Shown: positions 38,148 to 47,311 of the stretch, in pieces
Numbering within the stretch: the stretch's first letter is position 1
Layout: every line of letters starts with the position of its first letter
Assembly (NCBI RefSeq): GCF_001279005.1
Contig: NZ_LGCN01000085.1
Location: 62,001-126,000 of the forward strand
DNA from: Streptomyces caelestis
GTDB taxonomy: Bacteria; Actinomycetota; Actinomycetes; Streptomycetales; Streptomycetaceae
Direction: 5' to 3'
Length of the DNA stretch: 64,000 nucleotides
Program-made: the position numbers and the translations under genes
Notes under the pieces: model-generated
The model's input: the letters and a program-made list of their open reading frames with translations, nothing else
The model's database searches: none
What the model was told of the DNA's origin: nothing

Positions 38148-39125
38148 GTGAGCAGGCTCCAGGTCGTCAGTGGCAAGGGCGGAACCGGCAAGACCACGGT
38201 GGCCGCGGCCCTCGCGCTGGCCCTGGCCACGGAGGGGAAGCGGACGCTCCTCGTCGAGGTCGAGGGCCGCCAGGGCATCGCACAACTCTTCGAGACGGAG
38301 GCACTGCCCTACGAGGAACGGAAGATCGCCGTCGCTCCGGGAGGCGGCGAGGTGTACGCCCTCGCCATCGACGCCGAGCTGGCCCTCCTGGACTACCTCC
38401 AGATGTTCTACAAGCTCGGCGGCGCCGGCCGGGCCCTCAAGAAGCTCGGCGCGATCGACTTCGCCACCACCATCGCCCCCGGCGTGCGGGACGTCCTGCT
38501 CACCGGCAAGGCGTGCGAGGCGGTGCGCCGCAAGGACCGGGACGGGCGGTTCGTCTACGACTACGTCGTGATGGACGCCCCGCCGACCGGCCGCATCACC
38601 CGCTTCCTCAACGTCAACGACGAGGTCGCCGGGCTCGCCAGGATCGGCCCGATACACAATCAGGCGCAGGCGGTCATGCGGGTGTTGAAATCGCCGGAGA
38701 CGGCCGTGCACCTGGTGACGCTGCTGGAGGAGATGCCCGTCCAGGAGACCGCCGACGGCATCGCGGAACTGCGCGCCGCGCGGCTGCCGGTGGGGCGGGT
38801 CGTGGTGAACATGGTCCGGCCGGAGGTGCTGGACGGGGACGGCCTGGAACTCGCGGCGGCGGTCCCTCGTTCCTCCATCGCACGGGCGCTGTCGTCCGCC
38901 GGCCTCGGTGGCGCGCGGCGCGGAGGACACGCCGAGCGGCTGGTGGAGCCGTTGCTCGCACAGGCCGAGGAGTACGCCGAGCGGTACGCGCTGGAGACCG
39001 AGCAGCGCGCCGTGCTCACGGACCTCGACGTGCCGTTGCACGAGCTTCCGCTGCTCGTGGAGGGCATGGACCTGGCCGGCCTGTACCAACTGGCCAGGCG
39101 ACTGCGCGAACAGGGCGTGTCATGA
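38148..39125 (+). CDS. ArsA/Get3-like ATPase, first of a pair
   Basis: A 325-residue P-loop ATPase beginning almost at once with the deviant Walker A VVSGKGGTGKTT. Switch I (EVEGRQGIAQLF) is near residue 38, and VMDAPPTGRITRFL near 142 is the Walker B/switch II region. Mycobacterial Rv3679/Rv3680 are the syntenic pair; they are Get3-like and have been linked to metabolite and nitric-oxide tolerance. The GTG at 38148 has no ribosome site and fits leaderless translation. It is followed 88 bases later by its paralogue. Confidence 0.88.
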   Translation: MSRLQVVSGKGGTGKTTVAAALALALATEGKRTLLVEVEGRQGIAQLFETEALPYEERKIAVAPGGGEVYALAIDAELALLDYLQMFYKLGGAGRALKKLGAIDFATTIAPGVRDVLLTGKACEAVRRKDRDGRFVYDYVVMDAPPTGRITRFLNVNDEVAGLARIGPIHNQAQAVMRVLKSPETAVHLVTLLEEMPVQETADGIAELRAARLPVGRVVVNMVRPEVLDGDGLELAAAVPRSSIARALSSAGLGGARRGGHAERLVEPLLAQAEEYAERYALETEQRAVLTDLDVPLHELPLLVEGMDLAGLYQLARRLREQGVS

Positions 39126-39213
39126 GCGGCCGCGCCCGCACGGTGCGGTCCCGAGGCGACCGCCGCCGTACCGGCCCCGTCACGAGTCGGAAGCACCGGA
39201 AGCAGGGGATGTC

Positions 39214-40626
39214 ATGAGTCGTCGTCCGGAACCGGCGCAGGACCAGGACCCGGCCCGTCACCACCTCTCCCCCACCCGCGCCCTCGACATCGACCCGCTG
39301 CTCGAGGACCCCGCCACCCGGATCGTGGTGTGCTGCGGCTCGGGCGGGGTCGGCAAGACGACCACCGCCGCGGCGCTCGGCCTGCGCGCGGCCGAACGGG
39401 GACGCAAGGTGGTGGTCCTCACCATCGACCCGGCCCGCCGGCTCGCCCAGTCCATGGGCATCGACTCGCTCGACAACACCCCGCGCCGGGTGAAGGGCAT
39501 CGACGACTCCGCGGGCGGCGAACTGCACGCGATGATGCTCGACATGAAGCGCACCTTCGACGAGATCGTCGAGGGGCACGCGGACCCCGAGCGGGCCGCC
39601 GCGATCCTGGGCAACCCCTTCTACCAGTCGCTCTCCGCGGGCTTCGCCGGCACGCAGGAGTACATGGCGATGGAGAAGCTGGGCCAGCTGAGGTCCCGGG
39701 ACGAGTGGGACCTCATCGTGGTCGACACCCCGCCGTCCCGTTCCGCGCTGGACTTCCTGGACGCGCCCAAGCGGCTCGGGTCCTTCCTCGACGGCAAGCT
39801 GATCCGCGTGCTGCTGGCCCCGGCGAAGGTCGGCAGCCGGGCGGGGATGAAGTTCCTGAACGTCGGCATGTCGATGATGACCGGCACCCTGGGCAAGGTG
39901 CTCGGCGGTCAGCTGCTGAAGGACGTGCAGACGTTCGTGGCCGCGATGGACTCGATGTTCGGCGGGTTCCGCACGCGCGCGGACGCCACGTACAAGCTGC
40001 TCCAGGCGCCCGGGACGGCGTTCCTGGTGGTGGCGGCCCCGGAGCGGGACGCGCTGCGCGAGGCCGCGTACTTCGTGGAGCGGCTGGCGGCGGAGGGGAT
40101 GCCGCTGGCCGGTCTGGTCCTCAACCGGGTGCACGGCAGCGGCGCGGACCGGCTGTCGGCCGAGCGGGCGCTGGCCGCCGCGGAAAATCTTGAGGACTCC
40201 CGCATTGTGGATCAGGAGGGCGGGAAAGCTGGACTTCGTAACTCTCCCGAAACGTACGGCGGTTCAGACCCATCCGGTTCATCCCCCGCTTCCGGGACAC
40301 CGGTTTCGGACGTCCCCGGCACAGGCTCCCCCGCCCCTGCCGACGACATCGGAGGCGCGCGCACGAAGGACACCGGAGCGGACGCGAACACGGACGCGGA
40401 CCGGTCCGTCGACCTGCTCACCGCGGGCCTGCTGAGGCTGCACGCCGAGCGGATGCGGCTGCTCTCGCGCGAGCAGCGCACACGCGACCGCTTCACCGCG
40501 CTCCACCCCGAGGTGGCGGTGACCGAGGTGGCCGCGCTGCCCGGCGACGTGCACGACCTCGCGGGGCTGCGGGACATCGGCGACCGGCTCGCGGCCGACC
40601 GGCCGGAGCTGCCCGAAACGCCCTGA
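39214..40626 (+). CDS. ArsA/Get3-like ATPase, second of a pair
   Basis: A 470-residue paralogue with Walker A CCGSGGVGKTTTAAA near residue 40, the switch region LTIDPARRLAQSMG near 70, and VVDTPPSRSALDFLD near 170. A hydrophobic Met-rich stretch (MKFLNVGMSMMTG) near 212 resembles the client-binding groove of Get3. It carries a disordered Ser/Pro/Gly/Thr insert of about 60 residues (about 333-395) before the last helical domain. The ATG at 39214 has AGGGG 7 bases upstream. Two different ArsA subunits side by side suggest a heterodimer. Confidence 0.88.
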   Translation: MSRRPEPAQDQDPARHHLSPTRALDIDPLLEDPATRIVVCCGSGGVGKTTTAAALGLRAAERGRKVVVLTIDPARRLAQSMGIDSLDNTPRRVKGIDDSAGGELHAMMLDMKRTFDEIVEGHADPERAAAILGNPFYQSLSAGFAGTQEYMAMEKLGQLRSRDEWDLIVVDTPPSRSALDFLDAPKRLGSFLDGKLIRVLLAPAKVGSRAGMKFLNVGMSMMTGTLGKVLGGQLLKDVQTFVAAMDSMFGGFRTRADATYKLLQAPGTAFLVVAAPERDALREAAYFVERLAAEGMPLAGLVLNRVHGSGADRLSAERALAAAENLEDSRIVDQEGGKAGLRNSPETYGGSDPSGSSPASGTPVSDVPGTGSPAPADDIGGARTKDTGADANTDADRSVDLLTAGLLRLHAERMRLLSREQRTRDRFTALHPEVAVTEVAALPGDVHDLAGLRDIGDRLAADRPELPETP

Positions 40627-40674
40627 CGACACCCTGGACCGGAACCGGGCGGGACCGAGAACCCCCGAGGGCCC

Positions 40675-41010
40675 TCAGCCCACCGCCGCGTAGTTCTCGT
40701 ACACCTCGTCGTCGAGCGGTACGAGACCCGACCCCCGCTCGTACTCCGAGCGCGCGGTCTCCAGCAGCCTGCGCCAGGAGGTCACGGTCGGCCGCCGGCG
40801 CAGCAGCGCACGGCGCTCACGCTCCGTCATGCCTCCCCACACGCCGAACTCGACGCGGTTGTCGAGCGCGTCAGCCAGGCATTCGGTGCGTACCGGACAT
40901 CCGGTGCACACCGCCTTGGCCCTGTTCTGCGCTGCTCCCTGAACGAACAGTTCATCCGGATCGGTAGTGCGGCAGGCAGCCTGCGCACTCCAGTCGGTAA
41001 CCCAGCCCAT
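40675..41010 (-). CDS. wblA: WhiB-like transcription factor WblA
   Basis: A 111-residue WhiB-family iron-sulfur regulator. The four cluster cysteines are C13, C35, C38 and C44, followed by the GVWGG turn and a basic DNA-binding segment (RRALLRRRP). WblA represses antibiotic production and is required for sporulation in Streptomyces; the mycobacterial counterpart is WhiB4. The ATG at 41010 is chosen because AGAGGAC lies 9 bases upstream and it gives the usual MGWVTDW start. In-frame ATG at 41061 and GTG at 41067 would add up to 19 residues. It sits between the ArsA pair and the PBP gene as in M. tuberculosis. Confidence 0.93.
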   Translation of the reverse strand: MGWVTDWSAQAACRTTDPDELFVQGAAQNRAKAVCTGCPVRTECLADALDNRVEFGVWGGMTERERRALLRRRPTVTSWRRLLETARSEYERGSGLVPLDDEVYENYAAVG

Positions 41011-41440
41011 ACCGGCGCCGTCCTCTCCCGAATCGAGGCTCCCCCACGGCGGCAGCGGCATATTCACCGCCGCCAGTTGAGGACGTTACGGAAGGTGGGC
41101 ACGGCGCAACACCCCCAGCGGGCCCAATCTTGAATGGTCCGAACGGACTATGGGTAAGCGGCAGATCACCCGGGGGAGTGAGGGGGCGACATGCGTGACG
41201 AACCCGGCATTCCAGGTCAGTTCCCTTGCGTCACAACGGGCACCGCATGACACACGAGGCGGATCCGGACACGAACTCAACACCCCTCGGCACACACGCG
41301 TACGAAAAAAGTCGAGGAGATCCGGAACGATTCGGGGTCGCCGGACGTATTGATACGTGGCCTCACTGCTGTGACAGTTGAGAGCAGCTTAGGCCAAGGC
41401 ATATACGCTTGTCCGGCGAATGAGAACGTAGGCTGCTCCC
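41011..41440. other. Divergent wblA/PBP promoter region
   Basis: 430 bases with no convincing gene. The middle (about 41130-41400) is noticeably less GC-rich than flanking genes, as expected for regulated promoters in both directions. Several GTCAC/GTGAC half-sites are present but I cannot assign a regulator. Confidence 0.6.
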
Positions 41441-43756
41441 ATGCCAAAGAAGCGCTCGGGCGGTGGTCTGTCCTCCACGCAGCAGGCCGTCAAGTTCCTC
41501 GGTGTCAGTGTCCTCGCGGGGGCCGTCATGGCCGGCATCGCGCTGCCCGCCGTGGGCGCGCTCGGCCTGGCGGCCAAGGGATCGGTCGAGAGCTTCGACG
41601 AGCTCCCGGCCAACCTCAAGACGCCGCCGCTGAGTCAGCGCACCACCATCCTCGACGCCGACGGCGGCCAGATCGCCACCGTCTACTCGCGCGACCGCAC
41701 GGTGGTCGACCTCAAGGACATCTCTCCGTACCTGCAGAAGGCGATCGTCGCGATCGAGGACTCGCGCTTCTACGAGCACGGCGCGGTCGACCTCAAGGGC
41801 GTCCTGCGCGCGCTCAACAAGAACGCGCGCAGCGGCGAGGTCTCCGAGGGCGCGTCCACCCTCACGCAGCAGTACGTGAAGAACGTCTTCGTCGAGGAGG
41901 CGGGCGACGACCCGACGAAGGTCGCGCAGGCCACCCAGCAGACCATCGGCCGCAAGATCGCCGAACTGAAGTACGCGATCCAGGTCGAGGAGGAGCTGGG
42001 CAAGAAGAAGATCCTCGAGAACTACCTGAACATCACCTTCTTCGGCCAGCAGGCCTACGGCGTCGAGGCCGCCGCCCGGCGCTACTTCTCCAAGTCCGCC
42101 AAGGACCTCAACCTCCAGGAGTCCGCCCTCCTCGCCGGCCTCGTCCAGTCGCCGAGCCGCTACGACCCGGTCAACGACGAGGCCGAGGCGAAGAAGCGGC
42201 GCAACACCGTCCTCCAGCGGATGGCCGAGGTCGGCGACGTCTCCCGGGAGGAGGCCGCCGAGGCGGCGAAGACCCCGCTGGGCCTGAAGGTCAGCAAGCC
42301 GAAGAACGGCTGCATCACCGCGGTCGACGACGCGAGCTTCTTCTGCGACTACGTGCGCGAGGTGTTCCTGAGCGACCCGGTCTTCGGCAAGACCAAGGCC
42401 GACCGGGCGAAGATCTGGAACCAGGGCGGCCTGACCATCCGCACGACGCTCGACCCGCAGGCGCAGGCGTCGGTGCAGCAGTCGCTGGAGGACCACGTCA
42501 ACCAGTCGGACTCGGTCGCCGCGGCGTCCACGCTGGTCGAGCCCGGCACCGGCAAGATCGTCGCGATGGGCCAGTCGAAGCCGTACGGCTACGACAAGAA
42601 CGAGACGGAGATCAACTTCTCGGTCGACTACGCCATGGGCGGCTCCAACTTCGGCTTCCCGACGGGTTCCACCTTCAAGCCGTTCGTGGCGGCGGCGGCG
42701 CTGGAGGAGGGCAGGCCGGCGACCCAGACCTACTCGGCCCCGTACCAGATGCCGTACCCGTCGTCCGTGCGCGGCTGCGAGAAGCCCTGGGTGAACGACA
42801 GGGGCTACAAGCTGGAGAACGAGAACGAGTCCGAGGTGGGGCCGTACGCGCTCAAGGAGGCGATGGCCAAGTCGGTCAACACCTACTTCGTGCAGATGAT
42901 CGAGGACATCGGCATGTGCCCCGTGGTGACCATGACCGACAAGCTCGGCATCGTCCAGGGCAACGGCAAGAAGATCCCCGAGGTCCCCTCCTCGATGACC
43001 CTCGGTTCCACCGGCCTCTCGCCCCTCACGATGGCGAGCGCGTACGCCGCCTTCGCCTCCCGGGGCATGTACTGCACGCCGATCGCCATCGAGGCGATCA
43101 CCCAGAAGATCGGCAAGGAGCAGAAGTCCCTCGAGGTCCCGAAGTCGACGTGCTCGCGCGCGATGAGCGAGAAGACCGCGGACGCGGTGAACACCCTGCT
43201 GCAGGGTGTGGTCGACTCCGGTACGGGCCAGGCGGCCGGCCTCAGCGACCGCGCCAACGCCGGTAAGACGGGTACGACCGACGAGCGCAAGAACGCCTGG
43301 TTCGTCGGCTACACGCCGAACATGTCGGGCGCCGTCTGGGTGGGCAGCGCGAGCCAGGAGGTCGAGATGAAGAACATCACGATCGGCGGCCAGTACCACG
43401 CGCTCGTCTTCGGCGGCGCGGTCCCGGGCCCCATCTGGAAGGACGCCATGACCGGCGCCCTGTCGGGCAAGGAGTCCCCGTCCTTCAACCTCGTCGACAT
43501 CCCGGACGCCCAGAACCGTGACCGCGGCGACGGCGACGGCGGCGGCAACCGTGACGACGACGGCGACAACGACGACGGCGGCGACGGCGGTCTCATCGGC
43601 GGCCCGGTCGGCGGCGGCAACGCCAACGGGGGCGGCAACGGAGGCGGCAACAACGCGGGCGGCGGCGACGCGGGCGGCGGCGAGCCGGACCCGACCTTCT
43701 CCCTCCCGGGGGGCTTCTTCCGGGGAGCGGGCGACGGCCCCGGCGGACGCGGCTGA
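41441..43756 (+). CDS. Bifunctional penicillin-binding protein (class A, PonA2-like)
   Basis: Membrane-anchored peptidoglycan synthase of 771 residues. After one transmembrane helix (about 15-45) comes a GT51 transglycosylase (AIEDSRFYEHGAVD near 105, EGASTLTQQYVKN near 138) and a transpeptidase with SxxK as STFK near 409, SxN as SVN near 477 and KTG near 608. The C-terminal 80 residues are an Asp/Gly/Asn-rich low-complexity tail, probably outside the membrane in the wall. The syntenic mycobacterial gene is ponA2. The ATG at 41441 has a modest upstream purine run. A long hairpin terminates it. Confidence 0.94.
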   Translation: MPKKRSGGGLSSTQQAVKFLGVSVLAGAVMAGIALPAVGALGLAAKGSVESFDELPANLKTPPLSQRTTILDADGGQIATVYSRDRTVVDLKDISPYLQKAIVAIEDSRFYEHGAVDLKGVLRALNKNARSGEVSEGASTLTQQYVKNVFVEEAGDDPTKVAQATQQTIGRKIAELKYAIQVEEELGKKKILENYLNITFFGQQAYGVEAAARRYFSKSAKDLNLQESALLAGLVQSPSRYDPVNDEAEAKKRRNTVLQRMAEVGDVSREEAAEAAKTPLGLKVSKPKNGCITAVDDASFFCDYVREVFLSDPVFGKTKADRAKIWNQGGLTIRTTLDPQAQASVQQSLEDHVNQSDSVAAASTLVEPGTGKIVAMGQSKPYGYDKNETEINFSVDYAMGGSNFGFPTGSTFKPFVAAAALEEGRPATQTYSAPYQMPYPSSVRGCEKPWVNDRGYKLENENESEVGPYALKEAMAKSVNTYFVQMIEDIGMCPVVTMTDKLGIVQGNGKKIPEVPSSMTLGSTGLSPLTMASAYAAFASRGMYCTPIAIEAITQKIGKEQKSLEVPKSTCSRAMSEKTADAVNTLLQGVVDSGTGQAAGLSDRANAGKTGTTDERKNAWFVGYTPNMSGAVWVGSASQEVEMKNITIGGQYHALVFGGAVPGPIWKDAMTGALSGKESPSFNLVDIPDAQNRDRGDGDGGGNRDDDGDNDDGGDGGLIGGPVGGGNANGGGNGGGNNAGGGDAGGGEPDPTFSLPGGFFRGAGDGPGGRG

Positions 43757-43772
43757 CGGCCCCGGCCGGACA

Positions 43773-43820
43773 CGCCGAACGGCCTCCCCCTCCGCTGTCG
43801 GAGGGGGAGGCCGTTCGGCG
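43773..43820 (+). terminator. Long terminator hairpin after the PBP gene
   Basis: A perfect 21-bp inverted repeat (43773-43793 against 43800-43820) with a 6-base loop, beginning 16 bases after the stop codon. It lies between convergent genes, so it may act on both. Confidence 0.9.
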
Positions 43821-43902
43821 TCGTACGACGCGCCCGCGATGCGCGGGGAGCGGACCGGACCGGCCGCACACCGCCCGTCGCACCCGGCGCGGGAACCGCC
43901 GG

Positions 43903-44367
43903 TCAGCCGGCCAGCAGCTTCTTCACCGCGGCGGCGACCCGGCCGCCCTCCGCCTGCCCGGCCACCTTCGGGTTCACGATCTTCATCACGGCGCCCATGG
44001 CCCGCGGCCCCTCCGCGCCCGCCGCCTTCGCCTCCTCCACGGCCTGGGCGACGATCGCGTCCAGCTCCTCGTCGGACAGCGGCTTGGGCAGGTACCGTGC
44101 CAGCACCTCGCCCTCCGCCTTCTCGCGCTCGGACTGCTCGGGACGGCCGCCCTGCGCGAAGGCCTCCGCCGCCTCACGGCGCTTCTTCGCCTCGCGGGTG
44201 ATCACCTTCTGCACCTCGTCGTCGGAGAGCTCGCGCTTCTCCTTCCCCGCGACCTCCTCCTTGGTGATCGCGGCGAGCGTCAGCCGGAGCGTCGAGGAGC
44301 GGAGCTCGTCACGCTCCTTGATCGCGGCGTTGAGGTCTTCCTGCAGCTTCGACTTGAGCGTGGTCAT
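43903..44367 (-). CDS. GatB/YqeY-domain protein
   Basis: A 154-residue helical protein of the YqeY family, sharing the C-terminal fold of the GatB amidotransferase subunit. Diagnostic stretches are LRLTLAAITKEEVAGK near residue 28, RYLPKPLSDEELDAIV near 90 and GAVMKIVNPKVAGQAEGGRV near 124. It may bind tRNA, but the cellular function is not established. It converges on the PBP gene and is divergent from the metallophosphoesterase gene. Confidence 0.9.
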   Translation of the reverse strand: MTTLKSKLQEDLNAAIKERDELRSSTLRLTLAAITKEEVAGKEKRELSDDEVQKVITREAKKRREAAEAFAQGGRPEQSEREKAEGEVLARYLPKPLSDEELDAIVAQAVEEAKAAGAEGPRAMGAVMKIVNPKVAGQAEGGRVAAAVKKLLAG

Positions 44368-44470
44368 GGCTAGATTGTCGCAGGTGCGCGCGGCGGAACG
44401 CCTGCTGATTTAAAGGCCACCGCGCCCACGGGCGTGCGGGGCGCCCGCCCGGGTCTGACACGATGGACGC

Positions 44471-45412
44471 ATGCGCGCGCGATACAAGATCCCCCTGGGA
44501 ATCACGGCGGCCGGCGCCGCCGGGCTGCTGTACGCGGCGGGCTTCGAGGCCCGCTCCTTCCGCCTCCGACGGGTGACCGTCCCCGTCCTCCCGTCCGGGA
44601 TGCGCCCCCTGCGCGTGCTCCAGGTCTCCGACATCCACATGGTCGGCGGCCAGCGCAAGAAGCAGCGCTGGCTGCGCTCCCTGGCGGGCCTGCGCCCCGA
44701 CTTCGTGCTCAACACGGGCGACAACCTGTCCGACCCCGAGGGCGTGCCGGAGGTCCTCGACGCGCTCGGCCCCCTGATGGAGTTCCCGGGCGCGTACGTC
44801 TTCGGCTCCAACGACTACTACGGCCCCACCCTGCGCAACCCCGCCCGCTACCTGGTCGAGAAGGTCCAGGGACGGCACGGTCTGAACGGCAACGCGCAGG
44901 CGGTCGGCGTGGTCCACAACCCGTGGGAGGACCTGCGGGACGGCTTCGACGCGGCGGGCTGGCTGAACCTGACGAACACCAGGGGCACCCTGAAGATCGA
45001 GGGCGCGTCGATCGAGCTGACCGGCCTGGACGACCCGCACATCAAGCGCGACCGGTACGCGGAGGTCTCGGGCGGCCCGTCGGACGCGGCGGACTTCTCG
45101 ATGGGCGTCGTCCACGCCCCGTACCTGCGTGCCCTGGACTCCTTCGCGGCCGACGGCTACCCGCTGATCATGGCCGGCCACACCCACGGCGGCCAGCTCT
45201 GCATCCCCTTCTACGGCGCCCTGGTCACCAACTGCGACCTGGACACGGACCGCGTGAAGGGCCTGTCCACGCACACCTCCGAGGGCCGCACGTCCTACCT
45301 CCACGTCTCCGCGGGCTGCGGCGCCAGCCGCTACACCCCGGTCCGCTTCGCCTGCCCCCCGGAGGCGACGCTGCTGACCCTGGTGGGCCGCGAGCAGAGG
45401 GCCCTCCGGTAA
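44471..45412 (+). CDS. Metallophosphoesterase, membrane-associated
   Basis: A 313-residue calcineurin-like phosphoesterase with a short N-terminal hydrophobic segment (about 7-24) that may anchor it. The dinuclear-metal motifs are complete: SDIHMVGG near residue 54, NTGDN near 81, GSNDYY near 113, VVHAPY near 216 and GHTHGGQ near 237. It belongs to the YkuE/Rv3683 group; the substrate is unknown, with phospholipid or nucleotide phosphoesters plausible. It is placed beyond the PBP gene as in mycobacteria. Confidence 0.9.
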   Translation: MRARYKIPLGITAAGAAGLLYAAGFEARSFRLRRVTVPVLPSGMRPLRVLQVSDIHMVGGQRKKQRWLRSLAGLRPDFVLNTGDNLSDPEGVPEVLDALGPLMEFPGAYVFGSNDYYGPTLRNPARYLVEKVQGRHGLNGNAQAVGVVHNPWEDLRDGFDAAGWLNLTNTRGTLKIEGASIELTGLDDPHIKRDRYAEVSGGPSDAADFSMGVVHAPYLRALDSFAADGYPLIMAGHTHGGQLCIPFYGALVTNCDLDTDRVKGLSTHTSEGRTSYLHVSAGCGASRYTPVRFACPPEATLLTLVGREQRALR

Positions 45413-45467
45413 CCCGAACGGCTCACCCGCGTCGCCCCGGACCGGACGTCCGCCCACGCTGGGGTGC

Positions 45468-46253
45468 ATGACCGCCCCGATACCCAGGGACCTTCCGGAC
45501 ATCCCCGCCCTGCCGCGTACGCATCCGGCGTCGGCCGCCCTCTTCGCCCCCGCCAGAGCCGTCGTCCCCCTGGTACGCCGCCCGCTGACGGCGGCGTACC
45601 GCCTGCTCCTGGCGCTGCTGGCGGCGGGGGCGGTGCTGGTGGAGGCCCTCCTCGGCGGCCCGGCGCGGGCCCTGAGCCACTTCACGGTCCAGAGCGCGCT
45701 CCTCCTGGCCCTGGTCATGCTCGCCTCGGCCCGGCGCGCCTGGGGCGCCCGGCACCCCTTGCCGGGCGCTCTCACGGGAGCGGCCCTGCTCTACGTGATC
45801 ATGGCGTCCCTGACCCACCACGTCCTCCTGGCGGACGCGCCACCGCCCTTCCCGACGGCGGACGCGGCCGCCGGGATGGGCCGGCTGGAACCACTGGCCG
45901 CCCACACCCTGCACACGGTGCTCCCCGTCGCCGCGGTACTGGACTGGCTCCTCCTCTCCCCGCCGGCCCGCCTCCGGCTCCGCCAGACCGCCACCTGGAT
46001 GCTGTACCCCCTGGCCTATCTGGCCTTCACCCTGGTCCGGGGCGAACTCCTCACCGGCTCCCCCGCCCGCTACCTCCACCCCTTCTTCGACGTCGCCCGG
46101 CACGGCTACCGGAACGTCCTCGCCGACGCCCTCCTCATGGGCCTCGCCCTCTACGCCCTGGCCGTCCTCCTGGTGGCCCTGGACCACGCCCGCCCGAACC
46201 CGGTCCGCCACCCCCCGAAAACCGGATTTCGCCTCCGGCTCCCAGTGGGCTAA
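45468..46253 (+). CDS. Pr6Pr-type membrane protein (FAR-17a/AIG1-like)
   Basis: A 261-residue integral membrane protein with about six hydrophobic helices. HFTVQSALLLALVM near residue 69, HHVLLAD near 117 and LHTVLPVAAVLDWLLL near 145 match the FAR-17a/AIG1-like fold, whose eukaryotic members hydrolyse fatty-acid esters of hydroxy fatty acids using Thr and His. Bacterial activity is unproven. It ends 34 bases before the tRNA-Pro gene. Confidence 0.82.
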   Translation: MTAPIPRDLPDIPALPRTHPASAALFAPARAVVPLVRRPLTAAYRLLLALLAAGAVLVEALLGGPARALSHFTVQSALLLALVMLASARRAWGARHPLPGALTGAALLYVIMASLTHHVLLADAPPPFPTADAAAGMGRLEPLAAHTLHTVLPVAAVLDWLLLSPPARLRLRQTATWMLYPLAYLAFTLVRGELLTGSPARYLHPFFDVARHGYRNVLADALLMGLALYALAVLLVALDHARPNPVRHPPKTGFRLRLPVG

Positions 46254-46286
46254 AGTAAACGTCGTCGCCGCGAGAGCAGCGACGAT

Positions 46287-46360
46287 CGGGGTGTAGCGCA
46301 GCTTGGCAGCGCGCTTCGTTCGGGACGAAGAGGTCGTGGGTTCAAATCCCGCCACCCCGA
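46287..46360 (+). tRNA. tRNA-Pro (CGG anticodon)
   Basis: A 74-base cloverleaf: acceptor arm CGGGGTG pairs with CACCCCG, the anticodon stem CTTCG/CGAAG encloses the loop TTCGGGA (anticodon CGG, reading CCG), and the T-arm contains GGTTCAAATCC. The CCA end is not encoded. It is the likely attachment site of the integrase remnant that follows. Confidence 0.95.
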
Positions 46361-46371
46361 CAGTGGAGTAA

Positions 46372-46411
46372 CAGGTCGGCCACCTACTCATATGAGTAGG
46401 TGGCCGACCTG
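46372..46411 (+). terminator. 40-bp perfect palindrome, probable tRNA terminator
   Basis: Two 20-bp arms meet at CATATG with no mismatch, 11 bases after the tRNA, followed by GTTT. Its position suggests transcription termination of the tRNA. A DNA-binding site for an integrase or regulator is an alternative. Confidence 0.7.
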
Positions 46412-46425
46412 TTTCATCTGCGTGA

Positions 46426-46608
46426 CTACCGGTTCCCGCGTGTCCACGGCCGCCGCGGACCAGCGCCGAAGATCCTGTCCATGACCACGGCTCCCGTCTG
46501 GATCACGGGTCGACTCTGCTTCCGGTAGACCTTCTCGGCCACCGCCGTCCCGGGGTGCTCGACGAGCCGGGCGATCACTTCCAGCGGGATGTCATGGTCG
46601 GACGGCAG
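46426..46608 (-). pseudogene. C-terminal remnant of a tyrosine recombinase (integrase)
   Basis: The last 60 or so codons of a minus-strand frame read IPLEVIARLVEHPGTAVAEKVY, then SRPVIQTGAVVMDRIFG, which closely resembles the end of Streptomyces integrases. The segment includes the region of the catalytic Tyr (EKVYRKQ). The normal GHxxxxTTxxY context is degraded (the histidine is in EHPG). Everything upstream of it is unrelated, so the catalytic Arg residues and DNA-binding domain are gone. Its 3' end faces the tRNA-Pro gene, the usual arrangement for elements integrated at a tRNA. Confidence 0.75.
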
Positions 46609-46729
46609 GGAGGCGCGGCCCTGCTTCAGGGATCCCGGCGGCAGTACAGCAAAGGCCGAGGGTTCCGCAGAGGAGCGCGGGGGAGTATCTGCCGTGCGGC
46701 CAGTTCTTCCGGCTTCACGAAGGGTCATC

Positions 46730-47311
46730 ATGGGTGCCAATTGGGCAGGGTTGTTAATCGCCGTGGTGGGCGTGGCGGGAACGCTGGGGGCCGCGCTGCT
46801 GACCCAGAACCGCGCGGACCGGACCAAGCGCATGGAGCTCCGGGCCGCCGCTGAACAGCGGCACGAGGAGCGCGGTCATGCCGAGGAGTTGCTCCGGGCG
46901 GAGCAGGCCAGGCAAGAGCAGCGCGAGAGCCTTGAACGGCGGCGTACCTGCTACATCACCCTGAACACTGCCTCACGCCAGTACCTGACGTCGATGACCA
47001 ATTACCTCTACGCACTTCAACGTGGTGAGGACGTCGACACGTCCCTGAAGGAGCTGGAGGCGTGCAGGCTGGCCTATCGGGACAGCTACGCGGAGTCCCA
47101 GATGGTTGTCCCGGACACGGTGCTGCGTTCCTCCGGCACGGCGAAGAAGCGTTTGAACTCCGCGTACGGCAAGCTCAGGAAGTACGGAGCGGCACCCACC
47201 ACATACGCAGATGAACTGGCGGCGCTGGAAGGTGAACTCCACGACGAGGTCTGGCCTTATCTGGGGGCACTGAAGCAGTCCATGCGCGCTGATCTGGGTG
47301 TCGCCGAGTAG
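46730..47311 (+). CDS. Membrane-anchored coiled-coil protein, unknown function
   Basis: A 193-residue protein: a hydrophobic N-terminal helix (about residues 4-25), then a highly charged Glu/Arg/Gln coiled coil (about 35-75), then a helical domain with ALQRGEDVDTSLKELEAC and a final WPYLGALKQSMRADLG. I do not recognise the family; similar short-anchor coiled-coil proteins are scattered in Streptomyces accessory regions. The ATG at 46730 has GAAGGG 5 bases upstream. Codon bias is a little weaker than in the core genes, in line with its place inside the tRNA-linked island. Confidence 0.72.
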   Translation: MGANWAGLLIAVVGVAGTLGAALLTQNRADRTKRMELRAAAEQRHEERGHAEELLRAEQARQEQRESLERRRTCYITLNTASRQYLTSMTNYLYALQRGEDVDTSLKELEACRLAYRDSYAESQMVVPDTVLRSSGTAKKRLNSAYGKLRKYGAAPTTYADELAALEGELHDEVWPYLGALKQSMRADLGVAE

